Origin: Comamonas sp. NLF-1-9
GTDB lineage: Bacteria; Pseudomonadota; Gammaproteobacteria; Burkholderiales; Burkholderiaceae_C
Reading direction: 5' to 3'
Length of the DNA: 64,000 nt
NCBI RefSeq assembly: GCF_019195435.1
Contig: NZ_CP078069.1
Coordinates: 1,488,001 to 1,552,000, forward strand
Below, piece by piece: positions 53,299 through 62,617 of this stretch. The translations under genes and the position numbers were made by a program. The first letter of the stretch is position 1, and every line of letters begins with the position of its first letter. Under the pieces are notes generated by a model. The model was not told where the DNA came from, did no database searches, and saw only the letters and a list, made by a program, of their open reading frames with translations.

Positions 53299-54108
53299 AT
53301 GAAAAAACCGTCCTCCGATTTGTCGCCCCGCCCCAGCGTGCAGGTGCTGGAGCGCATGTTCCAGTTGATCGACATCCTGGCCGCGCGCGATGAGCCGGTT
53401 TCGCTCAAGGACATCAGCGACCGCTCGGGACTGCATCCGTCCACCGCCCACCGCATCCTGCACGACCTGACCCTGGGCCGCTTCGTGGATCGGCCCGAAT
53501 CGGGCAGCTATCGCCTGGGCATGCGTCTGCTGGAACTGGGCAACCTCGTCAAGGCGCGCCTGAACGTGCGCGACGCGGCGATTTTGCCCATGCGCAGACT
53601 GCACAAGCTCATCCAGCAGCCGGTCAACCTCAGCGTGCGCCAGGGCGACGAGATCGTCTACATCGAGCGCGCCTACAGCGAGCGTTCGGGCATGCAAGTG
53701 GTGCGCGCCATTGGCGGGCACGCGCCGCTGCACCTGACTTCCACCGGCAAACTCTTCCTTGCGGCGGAAGACCCGCAGCGCGTGCGCGCCTACTGCGCAC
53801 GCACCGGCCTGCCCGGGCATACGCGCAACAGCATCACCCAGTTGCCGCTGCTTGAGCGCGAGCTCGCGCATGCGCGCCAGTACGGCATGGCACGCGACAA
53901 CGAAGAGCTGGAAATCGGCGTGCGCTGCATCGCCGCCGGCATCCACGACGACCAGGGCGAGCTGGTCGCCGGGCTGTCCATTTCGGCGCCGGCCGATCGG
54001 CTCGACGACGGCTGGCTGCCCAAGCTGCAGTCCTGCGCCCAGGAAATTTCGCTCGCGCTCGGCTACACGCCCAAGGCGCGCGCCAAGCGCACTGCAGGCA
54101 ACCCCTGA
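53299..54108 (+). CDS. IclR-family transcriptional regulator
   Basis: A 269-residue regulator. The N-terminal winged helix-turn-helix (about 12-75) reads VQVLERMFQLIDILAARDEPVSLKDISDRSG with recognition helix LHPSTAHRILHDL. The C-terminal effector domain ends with IHDDQGELVAGLSISAP. IclR proteins sense small organic acids or aromatics. Its position just before a Liv-type importer on the same strand suggests it controls uptake of that importer's substrate. ATG 53299 is preferred to 53278. Confidence 0.9.
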   Translation: MKKPSSDLSPRPSVQVLERMFQLIDILAARDEPVSLKDISDRSGLHPSTAHRILHDLTLGRFVDRPESGSYRLGMRLLELGNLVKARLNVRDAAILPMRRLHKLIQQPVNLSVRQGDEIVYIERAYSERSGMQVVRAIGGHAPLHLTSTGKLFLAAEDPQRVRAYCARTGLPGHTRNSITQLPLLERELAHARQYGMARDNEELEIGVRCIAAGIHDDQGELVAGLSISAPADRLDDGWLPKLQSCAQEISLALGYTPKARAKRTAGNP

Positions 54109-54474
54109 TGCCCGCCCGGTGCACGCCGGGCACAGTCCGAAACCGCATACGCCACGCGCATTGGGCGCCATGCAAGCAACGCGCAAGAAGGCGCGCCATG
54201 GGCAAATCTCTTACGCGCGCCTGACATTGGAGCGCTTGAAAGCGCGTATTTTCTCGGGGTTTTCGAGTCTAGGCTCTATTGCGCCACGGGCCTACATTGC
54301 ATAGCGTCGCGTGTGGAAGACCATGCACTGGCATCGATGGCCAGTGATTGAAACGAACGGTCCGCTGCTATTTCGGACTGGTACTCAAACCGGCCACCGT
54401 GCGCTTCAAGGCCATTGGCAATCCATCGATTGCCGTGGGATTCGGATCACGATTACCAACCACGAAGGAGACAT
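54109..54474. other. 366-base intergenic region before the Liv-type importer
   Basis: No gene is supported here. It is less GC-rich than its surroundings. It holds two inverted repeats: CACTGGC-N7-GCCAGTG (54326-54346) and GGCAATC-N4-GATTGCC (about 54415-54432). The end contains a good ribosome site (AAGGAG) for the binding-protein gene. These are candidate operator sites for the IclR regulator or leader structures. Confidence 0.5.
54326..54346. promoter_or_regulatory. Candidate operator (inverted repeat) upstream of the Liv-type importer
   Basis: CACTGGC-ATCGATG-GCCAGTG: perfect 7-base arms around a nearly palindromic centre. The size suits a dimeric regulator such as IclR. No binding evidence. 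Confidence 0.4.
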
Positions 54475-55824
54475 ATGTCCAAGTTTGAATCGACAAACGG
54501 CGTGTCACGTCGCAGCGCACTGCAAATCAGCGCTGCGGGCGGCATGATGGCCACCGGCCTCGGGGGCGTGCAATGGGCCATGGCCCAGGACAAGCCCAAG
54601 CTGGGCGCAACCTGGCCCGAGGGCTCGCAGGGCGACACCGTCTATCTGGGCGCCGCCGTGCCGCTGACCGGCACCTACGCGGTGCAGGGCGCAGACGAGC
54701 TCAAGGGCATGGAGCTGGCCATCGAGCACATCAACACCAACCATGAGCTGATGAAGGCGCTCGCGCCCAAGGTCAACAGCGGCGTCAACGGCAAGAAGGT
54801 CAAGCTCCTGTCGGCCGACTCGGCCGCCAAGCCCAACCAGGCACTGCAGGTGTCGCAGACCTTCATCGCGCAAAACAAGATCATCGCCATGATCGGCTCC
54901 ACCTCGTCGTCGGTGGCGGTCGCGATGAACAAGTTCGCGCAGCGCGAGAAGGTGCTCTACATGGCCGGCATCTCGGGCTCCAACGACACCACCGGCAAGG
55001 ACTGCGTGCGCTACGGCTTCCGCCAGGGCTTCTATGGCGAGATGGCCGCCAACGCCATCGGCCCCATCCTGGTCAAGCAGTTCGGCAAGAACCGCAAGGC
55101 CGCCTTCATGACGCCGGACTACACCTACGGCCACACCACCACCGAATCGGTCAACAACTACCTGACCAAGGAAGGCGGTTGGAAGATGGTGACCAACCAG
55201 GTCTCGCCCCTGGGCACGCAGGACTTCAGCCAGTACCTGACCAACATCGCCAACTCGGGCGCAGAGTTCCTGATCAACGTGAACTGGGGTCGTGACGCGG
55301 TGCTGTCCTCGCAGCAAGCCAAGCAGTTCGGCCTGATCCCGAAGATGACGCTGGTGCTGCCCTACCAGATCCCGTTCATCGCCAAGGAAGCCGGTGTAGA
55401 CATCACCCACGGCATCTACGCGGCGACCGACTTCTGGTGGACGCTGGAAGACAAGTACCCGCTGGCCAAGCTGTTCGTCGAGTCCTTCCACAAGAAGTAC
55501 GGCTACCGCCCGGAGTGGGGTGCCGAAAACGGCTACGTGAGCTTCGCCCACTGGGCGCGCATGGTCACCGAGGCCGGCAGCTTCTACCCCCCCGACGTGA
55601 TCAAGCAGTGGGAAAAGGGCGAAACCATTCCCTCGCTGCTCGGTGACGTGCACTACCGCCCCGAAGACCACCAGTGCGTGCGCCCGGTGATCATCGTGCG
55701 CGGCAAGGAAAAGAAGGACATGAAGAACGACGAGGACTTCTGGGAAGTCATCGAAATGGTGGATGGCGCCAAGGTCATTCAAAAGCCCGACGCCTTCGGC
55801 TGCAAGCTGGGCGATTACACCTGA
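54475..55824 (+). CDS. Liv-type ABC transporter substrate-binding protein (Tat-exported)
   Basis: A 449-residue binding protein, longer than standard LivK (about 370-385). The N-terminus SRRSALQISAAGGMMATGL is a twin-arginine signal (RR 12-13), cleavage near WAMA-QD. The mature protein has YLGAAVPLTGTYAVQGADELKG and AMIGSTSSSVAVAMNKFAQ, of the branched-chain amino-acid family, but the Tat signal and length suggest a non-standard ligand. First gene of a four-gene importer. ATG 54475 has a strong ribosome site (AAGGAG). Confidence 0.87.
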   Translation: MSKFESTNGVSRRSALQISAAGGMMATGLGGVQWAMAQDKPKLGATWPEGSQGDTVYLGAAVPLTGTYAVQGADELKGMELAIEHINTNHELMKALAPKVNSGVNGKKVKLLSADSAAKPNQALQVSQTFIAQNKIIAMIGSTSSSVAVAMNKFAQREKVLYMAGISGSNDTTGKDCVRYGFRQGFYGEMAANAIGPILVKQFGKNRKAAFMTPDYTYGHTTTESVNNYLTKEGGWKMVTNQVSPLGTQDFSQYLTNIANSGAEFLINVNWGRDAVLSSQQAKQFGLIPKMTLVLPYQIPFIAKEAGVDITHGIYAATDFWWTLEDKYPLAKLFVESFHKKYGYRPEWGAENGYVSFAHWARMVTEAGSFYPPDVIKQWEKGETIPSLLGDVHYRPEDHQCVRPVIIVRGKEKKDMKNDEDFWEVIEMVDGAKVIQKPDAFGCKLGDYT

Positions 55825-55977
55825 GAAACCAGCAGGCGTGCCTGAACCATTTGGGCAAGAGCACGCCTGACTGCGCCCTTTTCTTTGGAAAAACCGGCCC
55901 TGTGTGAATATCGATTCACACGAGGTCTGGCGGCGCACTCATTTTATTGAATCGATTGACAACCACGGCGGGGCAAT

Positions 55978-56853
55978 GTGATTAACACGGCCAATTTCCT
56001 ATCGCAATTGTTCAACGGGCTGGTATTAGGCGCGCTGCTGGCGCTGATCTCATCGGGCCTGACGATCATTTACGGCACGCTGGGCGTGCTCAATCTGGCG
56101 CATGGCGCATTGTTCATGCTCGGCGGGTATGCGGGCTGGCTCGCATTCGAATACTCGCATTCATTCATTCTGGCCGTGGCCGCCGGAGCCCTGTTCGTCA
56201 TGATCGTCGGCGTGATCATGGAGCAGGTGATCATCAAGCACTTCTATGCCCGGCCCGACGAAGACCAGTTGCTCGTCACATTCGGCCTGAGCATCGTCTT
56301 TGCCGAGCTGGTGCGCTACTTTTTCGGCAGCCTGTCCAAGAAGGTGCCGCCGCCCGAGATCTTTGGCGGCATCACCAACATGGGCTTCATGGTCTATCCC
56401 ACCTACCGCCTGGCGCTGCTGGGCATCATCGCGGTGGCGCTGCTGGTGCTCTACTGGGTGCTGTATCGCACGCGCATCGGCATGATCGTGCGCGCCGGCA
56501 TCGAAGATTCGGTGGCCGTCGACTCGCTCGGCATCAATGTCTACAAGGTCTTTACCCTGGTCTTCGGCATAGGCGCGATGGCTGCGGGCTTCTCGGGCAT
56601 CGTCTACTCGCCCGTGGTCGCGATGTCGCCCGACAGCGGCGACTCCATCCTCGTGCAGACCTTCGTGGTGGTGGTGATCGGCGGCGTGGGGTCCTTTCCC
56701 GGAGCCATCCTCGGCGGCCTGATAGCCGGCGAGATCATCTCGCTGACCTCGATGGTCAATCCGGCCTACTCCATGATCATGCTTTTCGTAGCAATGACCC
56801 TCGTCCTGGTCTTCCGACCGCGCGGTCTGATGGGCTCTATTGGTCGCACCTAA
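55978..56853 (+). CDS. Liv-type ABC permease (LivH)
   Basis: A 291-residue inner-membrane permease with about eight hydrophobic segments. The N-terminal GLVLGALLALISSGLTIIYGTLGVLNLAHGA is split across segments 1-2 and typical of LivH; the coupling loop is RAGIEDSVAVDSLGINVYKV. The start is GTG at 55978. It is 153 bases after the binding-protein gene. Pairs with the LivM half of the next protein. Confidence 0.92.
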   Translation: MINTANFLSQLFNGLVLGALLALISSGLTIIYGTLGVLNLAHGALFMLGGYAGWLAFEYSHSFILAVAAGALFVMIVGVIMEQVIIKHFYARPDEDQLLVTFGLSIVFAELVRYFFGSLSKKVPPPEIFGGITNMGFMVYPTYRLALLGIIAVALLVLYWVLYRTRIGMIVRAGIEDSVAVDSLGINVYKVFTLVFGIGAMAAGFSGIVYSPVVAMSPDSGDSILVQTFVVVVIGGVGSFPGAILGGLIAGEIISLTSMVNPAYSMIMLFVAMTLVLVFRPRGLMGSIGRT

Positions 56854-56872
56854 ATTCCGAGCAGAGTTCCAG

Positions 56873-58696
56873 ATGTCCAGAAAAATTCCATTTCTTGCCG
56901 AGCTGCTGACGCTGCTCGCCCTGATTGCCGTCCCCTTCATTCTCCCGCCCCTGGGCTTCACGCCGGCGACGATCAACCGGATCATGATCTTCGCCCTGGT
57001 CGGCATAGGCTTTGACCTGCTGTTCGGCTACACCGGCCTGCTGTCCTTCGGCCAGTCGGCCTTCTTCGGCACCGGCGGCATGTTCGCGGCCTATCTGCTC
57101 ACCCAGACCTCGTTTACCAACGTGGTGCTGGCGATCATCTTCGGCACCATCGTGGCCGGCGTCGCCGGCTACCTCGTGGGCATGGTGGCGCTGCGACGCA
57201 CCGGCATCTACTTCGCGATGATCACGGTGGCGATCGCCGAGGTGTTCTTCTTCATGGAGTTCAACCCGCTTGCGGAGTACACCGGCGGTGAAAACGGCCT
57301 GCCCGGCGTGCCTTCGGCCAGCCTGGGCCTGGGTTTCACCACCATCCACTTCAAGAGCGACCTCGAGCAGTACGCGTTCTTCGCCTTCTGGTTCTTCGTC
57401 GGCCTGGTGATCGCGCTGCGCATGGTGCGCTCGCCCTTCGGGCTGGTGATGCGCGCGATCCGCGAGAACCCTGACCGCGCGCTGGCGCTGGGTCACAACA
57501 TCCACCGCTACAAGCTCGTGGTGTTCATCGTCGCGGCCATGTATGCGGGCTTCGGCGGCGGTCTGCTGGCGGTCATGCAGGGCTTCATGCCGCCCGACGC
57601 CTTCATGTTCGCCACCTCCGGCGAAGTCGTGATGATGACCGCCATCGGCGGTGCGGGTACGCTGTTTGGTCCGCTGTTGGGCTCGGCCACCTGGCTGCTC
57701 TTGAGCGACTTCTTCCAGACCGTGCTCAATCTGGGCGCCACCTGGAAGCTGATTCTGGGCGTGGTATTCGTCTTGCTGGTGGTCTTCCTGCGCCGCGGCC
57801 TGGTCGGCCTGTTCGTGGACATCTACCACAAGCTGTTCGGCAGGGGCGACAAACGCACCGCGCCCGAGGCCGCCGTGCCGATGCCCGCAGCCAGCACCAG
57901 TACACTGCGCCACAAGAGCACACGCAACCAGAGCGGCCACATCATCGAGGTCAAGGGCCTGACCAAGCACTACGGCGGCATCGCTGCCAACAGCGACATC
58001 GACTTTGCCGTCAACTACGGCGAGATCCGCGGCATCATCGGCCCCAACGGCGCAGGCAAGAGCACCTTCTTCAAGATGCTTACCTGCGAAGTCAAGCCGA
58101 CCTCGGGCACCATCAAGTTCGACGGGCGCGACATCACCCACATGGGCGTGACCGACGCCTGCCAGATCGGCCTGACCAAGAGCTACCAGATCAACCAGTT
58201 GTTCGAGCGCCTGACGGTGCGCCAGAACCTGATGATCTCGGCCCTGGCAGAGCTGCGCGGCAAGTTCAAGGCCGACCTGCTCAAGTCCATGGACAAGGTT
58301 CGGGGTCTGTCGGCGCAGGTGGAGAGCACCGCGGCACTGGTGCATCTGACGCACCGGCTCGACGCCCCGGTCGCCGACCTGGCTTATGGCGAGAAGCGCC
58401 GGCTGGAAGTGGGCCTGGCTCTGGCCACCTCGCCCTCGCTGCTGCTGCTCGATGAACCGCTGGCGGGCATGAGCGCGGAGGAGCGCGTGGAAACCGTGGC
58501 TCTGCTCAAGTCCATCGCCAAGGGACGCACCCTGGTCATCATCGACCACGACATGGATTCGCTGTTCGAGCTGGTCGAGCGCGTGACCGTGCTGCAGGAA
58601 GGGCGTCTGCTCGTGGAAGGCACCCCGGACGAAATCAAGAACAACGCCCTGGTGCAGGAAGCCTACCTCGGCGGCGTGCATGGAGAGACGCAATGA
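56873..58696 (+). CDS. Fused Liv-type permease and ATPase (LivM-LivG)
   Basis: A 607-residue fusion. Residues about 1-330 are a LivM permease with ~8-10 membrane segments (GYTGLLSFGQSAFFGTGG; coupling loop MRAIRENPDRALALGHNIHR). A short linker (Ala/Pro/Ser/Thr) leads to a LivG ATPase from about residue 347: Walker A GPNGAGKST (390-398), signature LAYGEKRRLE and Walker B LLLLDEPLAGMS. The frame is open throughout. ATG 56873 is preferred to a TTG at 56840 that overlaps livH. The ATPase start inside would otherwise be a separate gene, so this is a genuine gene fusion. Confidence 0.9.
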   Translation: MSRKIPFLAELLTLLALIAVPFILPPLGFTPATINRIMIFALVGIGFDLLFGYTGLLSFGQSAFFGTGGMFAAYLLTQTSFTNVVLAIIFGTIVAGVAGYLVGMVALRRTGIYFAMITVAIAEVFFFMEFNPLAEYTGGENGLPGVPSASLGLGFTTIHFKSDLEQYAFFAFWFFVGLVIALRMVRSPFGLVMRAIRENPDRALALGHNIHRYKLVVFIVAAMYAGFGGGLLAVMQGFMPPDAFMFATSGEVVMMTAIGGAGTLFGPLLGSATWLLLSDFFQTVLNLGATWKLILGVVFVLLVVFLRRGLVGLFVDIYHKLFGRGDKRTAPEAAVPMPAASTSTLRHKSTRNQSGHIIEVKGLTKHYGGIAANSDIDFAVNYGEIRGIIGPNGAGKSTFFKMLTCEVKPTSGTIKFDGRDITHMGVTDACQIGLTKSYQINQLFERLTVRQNLMISALAELRGKFKADLLKSMDKVRGLSAQVESTAALVHLTHRLDAPVADLAYGEKRRLEVGLALATSPSLLLLDEPLAGMSAEERVETVALLKSIAKGRTLVIIDHDMDSLFELVERVTVLQEGRLLVEGTPDEIKNNALVQEAYLGGVHGETQ

Positions 58697-59391
58697 GCCT
58701 GCTAGAAGTCAGCGGAGTCAACAGTTACTACGGCGACAGCCACATCCTCTTTGATGTCGGTCTGCGCGTCGAAAAAAACGAGGTCGTGGCCTTGCTCGGG
58801 CGCAACGGCGCAGGCAAGTCCACCACCTTCAAGAGCCTGGCCGGGGTAGTCAAACCCAAGACCGGCAGCATCAAGCTCGACGGCGTCGAGGTCAGCGGCA
58901 AGAAGGCGCACGAGATCGCCATGGCCGGCTTGCAGCTGGTGCACGAGGAGCGGCGCATCTTTGGCAGTCTGAACGTCGAGGAAAACATCGTCCTCGCCGG
59001 CCTCACCGCCAAGAACAAATGGCCGCTGGAGCGCATCTACTCGATCTTTCCGCGTCTGCAGGAGCGCAAGACCAGCCGCGGCACCGACCTGTCGGGCGGC
59101 GAACAGCAGATGCTGGCGATTGCCCGGGCGCTGGTGCGCGACCCCAAGATCATCCTGCTCGACGAGCCCTTCGAGGGGCTGGCGCCCGTCATCGTCCAGG
59201 ACTTGATCCGGGTCTGCCACGACCTGGCCAAAGCCGGCCAGACCATCGTGCTGATCGAGCAGAATCTGGCGGCAGCGATGTCGCTCGCAAGCCGCGCCTA
59301 CATCCTGAACAACGGCCAGATCGTGCATGAGGGCACGACCGCGGAGTTGAAAAAGCAGCCCGAAATCATCCAGCGCTACCTCGGGGTCTGA
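58693..59391 (+). CDS. Liv-type ABC transporter ATP-binding protein (LivF)
   Basis: A 232-residue ATPase with Walker A GRNGAGKST, signature LSGGEQQMLAIARAL and Walker B IILLDEPFEGLAP. It completes the importer with the LivG half of the fusion protein. It overlaps the fusion gene by four bases (ATGA). Confidence 0.94.
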   Translation: MSLLEVSGVNSYYGDSHILFDVGLRVEKNEVVALLGRNGAGKSTTFKSLAGVVKPKTGSIKLDGVEVSGKKAHEIAMAGLQLVHEERRIFGSLNVEENIVLAGLTAKNKWPLERIYSIFPRLQERKTSRGTDLSGGEQQMLAIARALVRDPKIILLDEPFEGLAPVIVQDLIRVCHDLAKAGQTIVLIEQNLAAAMSLASRAYILNNGQIVHEGTTAELKKQPEIIQRYLGV

Positions 59392-59440
59392 GCGCCTGCG
59401 CGGCCGGCGGCACGCGCGCCGGCTCCCTTCAAACCTTCTG

Positions 59441-59467
59441 GAGCCTTCCTGCTGCGCAGGCTCTTTT
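59441..59467 (+). terminator. Possible terminator after livF
   Basis: GAGCCT (59441-59446) and AGGCTC (59458-59463) followed by TTTT. A modest stem; it closes the importer transcript against the convergent DUF1631 gene. Confidence 0.5.
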
Positions 59468-60648
59468 CATTGGCCTGCGCCGCCTGCGCGCTTCATCGCC
59501 CCACTGCCGAGCAGCCGCGCCACCATGCGCGAGGTCATGCTCTGGGTGCTGCCGTCGGCCTGGGTGAAAAGGAACAAGGTCTCACGCGGACTGAGCCAGG
59601 TCAACTGGGTGCGCACCTGACCCTGGGCGGCGCGAATCTCCACCCAGTCGCCCAGTTGCAGCCCGGTCTGACCCGGCGACTGGGCTGCCTCTGCATCTGC
59701 TGGCGCGGCAGGGGCGGCAGCTTCGGCCGGCAAGGTTTCGGGCGCTGACCCGGCAAGCCCGTTGTAGGGCCGCGCAGCCTCCTGCACCGACGAAACCGGC
59801 CGCTTGTCCGGCGGCGGCGTCGGTTCGGGTGTATCCACACCGATGGGCGCGGCGGCGGAATCGCCCGCTTCGGGTGCCTGCAGGGTCGAGGCGGGGCGCA
59901 CCGAATCCCACATCGAAGAGTCGATGTCGGGCAAGGCCTCCTGCCCCAGCGGGGTGAGAAAGCTTTCCGCCACGTCTACGCGCATGGCCGCGCCGCGCTC
60001 GTCTCCTGCCAGGTCGGAGAACCTGCTGCGCCCCGTGGAGAGGTAGTGCAGCGGCTGAATGCCGCGCCCGCGAAGCTGCTCGGAAACCCGCAGATATTCC
60101 CTTGCCAGCAAGGGCCCGAGCGCCGGCGCCATGCGCTGCAGCCACAGGCGGCTGACTTCAGCCGGCGCACCCAGTCCATAAACCACCGCGAACAGCGCGC
60201 GCACATAGTTGCCGGGGCGCAGCGGATTGCGTTCGGGCTGGACCCGGTCGAACCCCTGGGCCGCGCCGATCAGCGTGTCGAGTTCGGAGAGCGCCGGCCC
60301 CACCTCCGCGGCGATGCTCTGGCGCACGCGCACCATGTCCACGCGCAGGCGCACATCGTTCTTTGCGGGCTGGCCCGGCTTGCCGCCGGCAAAGCTCGCC
60401 CCTGCCTGCGTCGTGGTGCCCTGGGCAAACAGCTCCAGCATCATCAGCGGGAACTGGGTGATCAGCTTGACTTCGTTCTTGAGCAGCAATTGCAGCGCCT
60501 GCGCGTCGAGCGCGCTGGCGTGCGCGCCTTGCGGCCAGTCCGCGCGCACCTGCTGCAACAGGTCTGCCATGAGCGCGCTGGCGCGCTTGACCGCGCCGAC
60601 GATGCTGGCCCTGTAGATAGCAACCGAACCTGCAGAAGAGTCCGACAT
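59467..60648 (-). CDS. Short DUF1631-like protein
   Basis: A 393-residue protein. The N-terminal part (QLLLKNEVKLITQFPLMMLELF) and the C-terminal part (LQLGDWVEIRAAQGQVRTQL, ending TSRMVARLLGSGAMKR) resemble the DUF1631 family. That family is usually about 700-800 residues, so this is a short form missing much of the middle. A Pro/Ala/Glu-rich linker (about 245-325) separates the parts. No frameshift is visible, so it may be functional. Function unknown; the C-terminal block may be a PilZ-like or RNA-binding small domain. Confidence 0.65.
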   Translation of the reverse strand: MSDSSAGSVAIYRASIVGAVKRASALMADLLQQVRADWPQGAHASALDAQALQLLLKNEVKLITQFPLMMLELFAQGTTTQAGASFAGGKPGQPAKNDVRLRVDMVRVRQSIAAEVGPALSELDTLIGAAQGFDRVQPERNPLRPGNYVRALFAVVYGLGAPAEVSRLWLQRMAPALGPLLAREYLRVSEQLRGRGIQPLHYLSTGRSRFSDLAGDERGAAMRVDVAESFLTPLGQEALPDIDSSMWDSVRPASTLQAPEAGDSAAAPIGVDTPEPTPPPDKRPVSSVQEAARPYNGLAGSAPETLPAEAAAPAAPADAEAAQSPGQTGLQLGDWVEIRAAQGQVRTQLTWLSPRETLFLFTQADGSTQSMTSRMVARLLGSGAMKRAGGAGQ

Positions 60649-60693
60649 GGCGTAAGCGTGATCCCGACGACGTGTGCGGCCGAAGGCGGTGTT

Positions 60694-62355
60694 TTACTTC
60701 AAAGCCTTGTAGCGTACCCGTTTCGGCGCGGCACCCTCTTCGCCCAAGCGCTTTTTCTTGTCGGCCTCGTACTCCTGGTAGTTGCCGTCGAAATAGAACC
60801 ACTGGCTGTCGCCCTCGGCCGCCAGGATGTGCGTGGCGATGCGGTCCAGGAACCAGCGGTCGTGGCTGATGACGAGCACCGTGCCGGCGTATTCGAGCAA
60901 GGCGTCTTCCAGCGCGCGCAGGGTCTCCACGTCCAGGTCGTTGGAGGGCTCGTCCAGCAGCAGCACGTTGGCGCCCTGGATCAGCGTCTTGGCCAGGTGC
61001 AGGCGGCCGCGCTCGCCGCCCGAGAGATTGCCGACCTTCTTCTGCTGGTCCTGGCCATTGAAGTTGAAGCGCCCGCAATAGGCGCGGCTAGCCATCTGGA
61101 ATTTGCCCACGTTGATGATGTCCAGCCCCCCCGAGATGTCCTCCCAGACGGTCTTGTCGGCGCTCAGCGCGTCGCGCGACTGGTCCACGTAGGCAAGCTT
61201 TACGGTTTGCCCCAGCACGACTTCGCCGCTGTCGGGCTGTTCCTTGCCAGCTATCATTTTGAAGAGCGTGGACTTGCCCGCGCCATTGGGTCCGATGATG
61301 CCGACGATGGCGCCGGCGGGCACGGTGAAGCTCAGGTTGTCGATCAGCACGCGCTCGCCAAAGCTCTTGGTGACGCCATGGAATTCGATGACCTGGGTAC
61401 CCAGACGCTCGGCCACGGGGATGAAGATCTCCTGCGTCTCGTTGCGCTTCTGGTATTCGTGGTCGGACAGCTCTTCGAAGCGCGCGATGCGCGCCTTGGA
61501 CTTGGCCTGGCGCCCCTTGGCGTTCTGGCGCACCCATTCGAGCTCTTTCTTGAGCGCCTTGGCGCGCGCCTCTTCGCCCTTTTGCTCCTGCTCCAGGCGG
61601 TTTTGCTTCTGCAGCAGCCACTCGGTGTAGTTGCCCTTGTAGGGAATGCCGTGGCCACGGTCGAGCTCGAGAATCCATTCGGCCGCGTTGTCCAGAAAGT
61701 AGCGGTCGTGCGTGATGGCCACCACCGTGCCGGGAAAGCGATGCAGATACTGCTCCAGCCACTCCACGCTTTCGGCATCCAGGTGGTTTGTGGGCTCATC
61801 GAGCAGCAGCATGTCGGGCTTGGACAGCAGCAGCTTGCACAGCGCCACGCGGCGCTTTTCGCCGCCCGAGAGCTTGCCGACCACCGCTTCCCAGGGCGGC
61901 AGGCGCAGCGCATCGGCCGCTATCTCCAGCTGGTGCTCGCTGTCGGTGCCGGCGGCGGCGATGATGGCTTCGAGCTGCGCCTGCTCGGCTGCGAGCGCAT
62001 CGAAATCGGCGTCCTCTTCCGCGTAGGCCGCATACACCTCGTCAAGCCGTGCGCGCGCGGCATTGACCTCCGCCATCGCGTCCTCAACCTCTTGGCGCAC
62101 GGTGCGCGTCGGGTCGAGCTGGGGCTCCTGCGGCAGGTAGCCAATGCTCAGGCCCGGCATGGGCAGCGCTTCGCCCTCGAACTCCTTGTCCACGCCCGCC
62201 ATGATCTTGAGCAGGCTGGACTTGCCCGAACCGTTCAGGCCCAGCACGCCGATCTTCGCGCCCGGGAAAAAAGACAGGGAAATGTCTTTCAGAATCTGCC
62301 GCTTGGGTGGCACGGTCTTGGTCACGCGGTTCATCGAAAAAACATACTGGGCCAT
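60694..62355 (-). CDS. ettA: Energy-dependent translational throttle protein EttA (ABC-F)
   Basis: A 553-residue ABC-F protein with two ATPase domains and no membrane part. Domain 1 has Walker A GLNGSGKSS and signature LSGGEKRRVAL; domain 2 has GPNGAGKST and LSGGERGRLHLA, with LLLDEPTNHLDAESV and LLLDEPSNDLDVETL. An arm and linker segment lies between (about 240-310). EttA binds the ribosomal E site and gates the first peptide bond according to ATP level. The start MAQYVFSMNRVTKTVPPKRQ at 62355 is the family start; longer readings are rejected. Confidence 0.95.
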   Translation of the reverse strand: MAQYVFSMNRVTKTVPPKRQILKDISLSFFPGAKIGVLGLNGSGKSSLLKIMAGVDKEFEGEALPMPGLSIGYLPQEPQLDPTRTVRQEVEDAMAEVNAARARLDEVYAAYAEEDADFDALAAEQAQLEAIIAAAGTDSEHQLEIAADALRLPPWEAVVGKLSGGEKRRVALCKLLLSKPDMLLLDEPTNHLDAESVEWLEQYLHRFPGTVVAITHDRYFLDNAAEWILELDRGHGIPYKGNYTEWLLQKQNRLEQEQKGEEARAKALKKELEWVRQNAKGRQAKSKARIARFEELSDHEYQKRNETQEIFIPVAERLGTQVIEFHGVTKSFGERVLIDNLSFTVPAGAIVGIIGPNGAGKSTLFKMIAGKEQPDSGEVVLGQTVKLAYVDQSRDALSADKTVWEDISGGLDIINVGKFQMASRAYCGRFNFNGQDQQKKVGNLSGGERGRLHLAKTLIQGANVLLLDEPSNDLDVETLRALEDALLEYAGTVLVISHDRWFLDRIATHILAAEGDSQWFYFDGNYQEYEADKKKRLGEEGAAPKRVRYKALK

Positions 62356-62617
62356 GGATTCCTTCTTGCAAAACGGGTGGTGTGGGGCCGGCAGGCTCGC
62401 CGAGCGCTGACGTCGATTATCCGTGCATGCGACAATACGCATTTGCCGGGCCATCCAGTAGCCCCGGCAGAGGCGCTTCAGAAACGAAGCGCGGCGGGAC
62501 TCCATCCGGGAGCCCACGCTTTCGCAAACCTCAGATCTGTTGTACTGGCCCGCCGGCTCGACGCAGCCGTGGCTTCGGTCTGATACCCCGCGCCCAGGAC
62601 GGGTGCAGACACTACGC

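Noticed and set aside
60046..62583. An 845-codon plus-strand frame opposite ettA and the DUF1631-like gene
   Set aside because: Low-complexity translation with no domain; both minus-strand genes are well supported.
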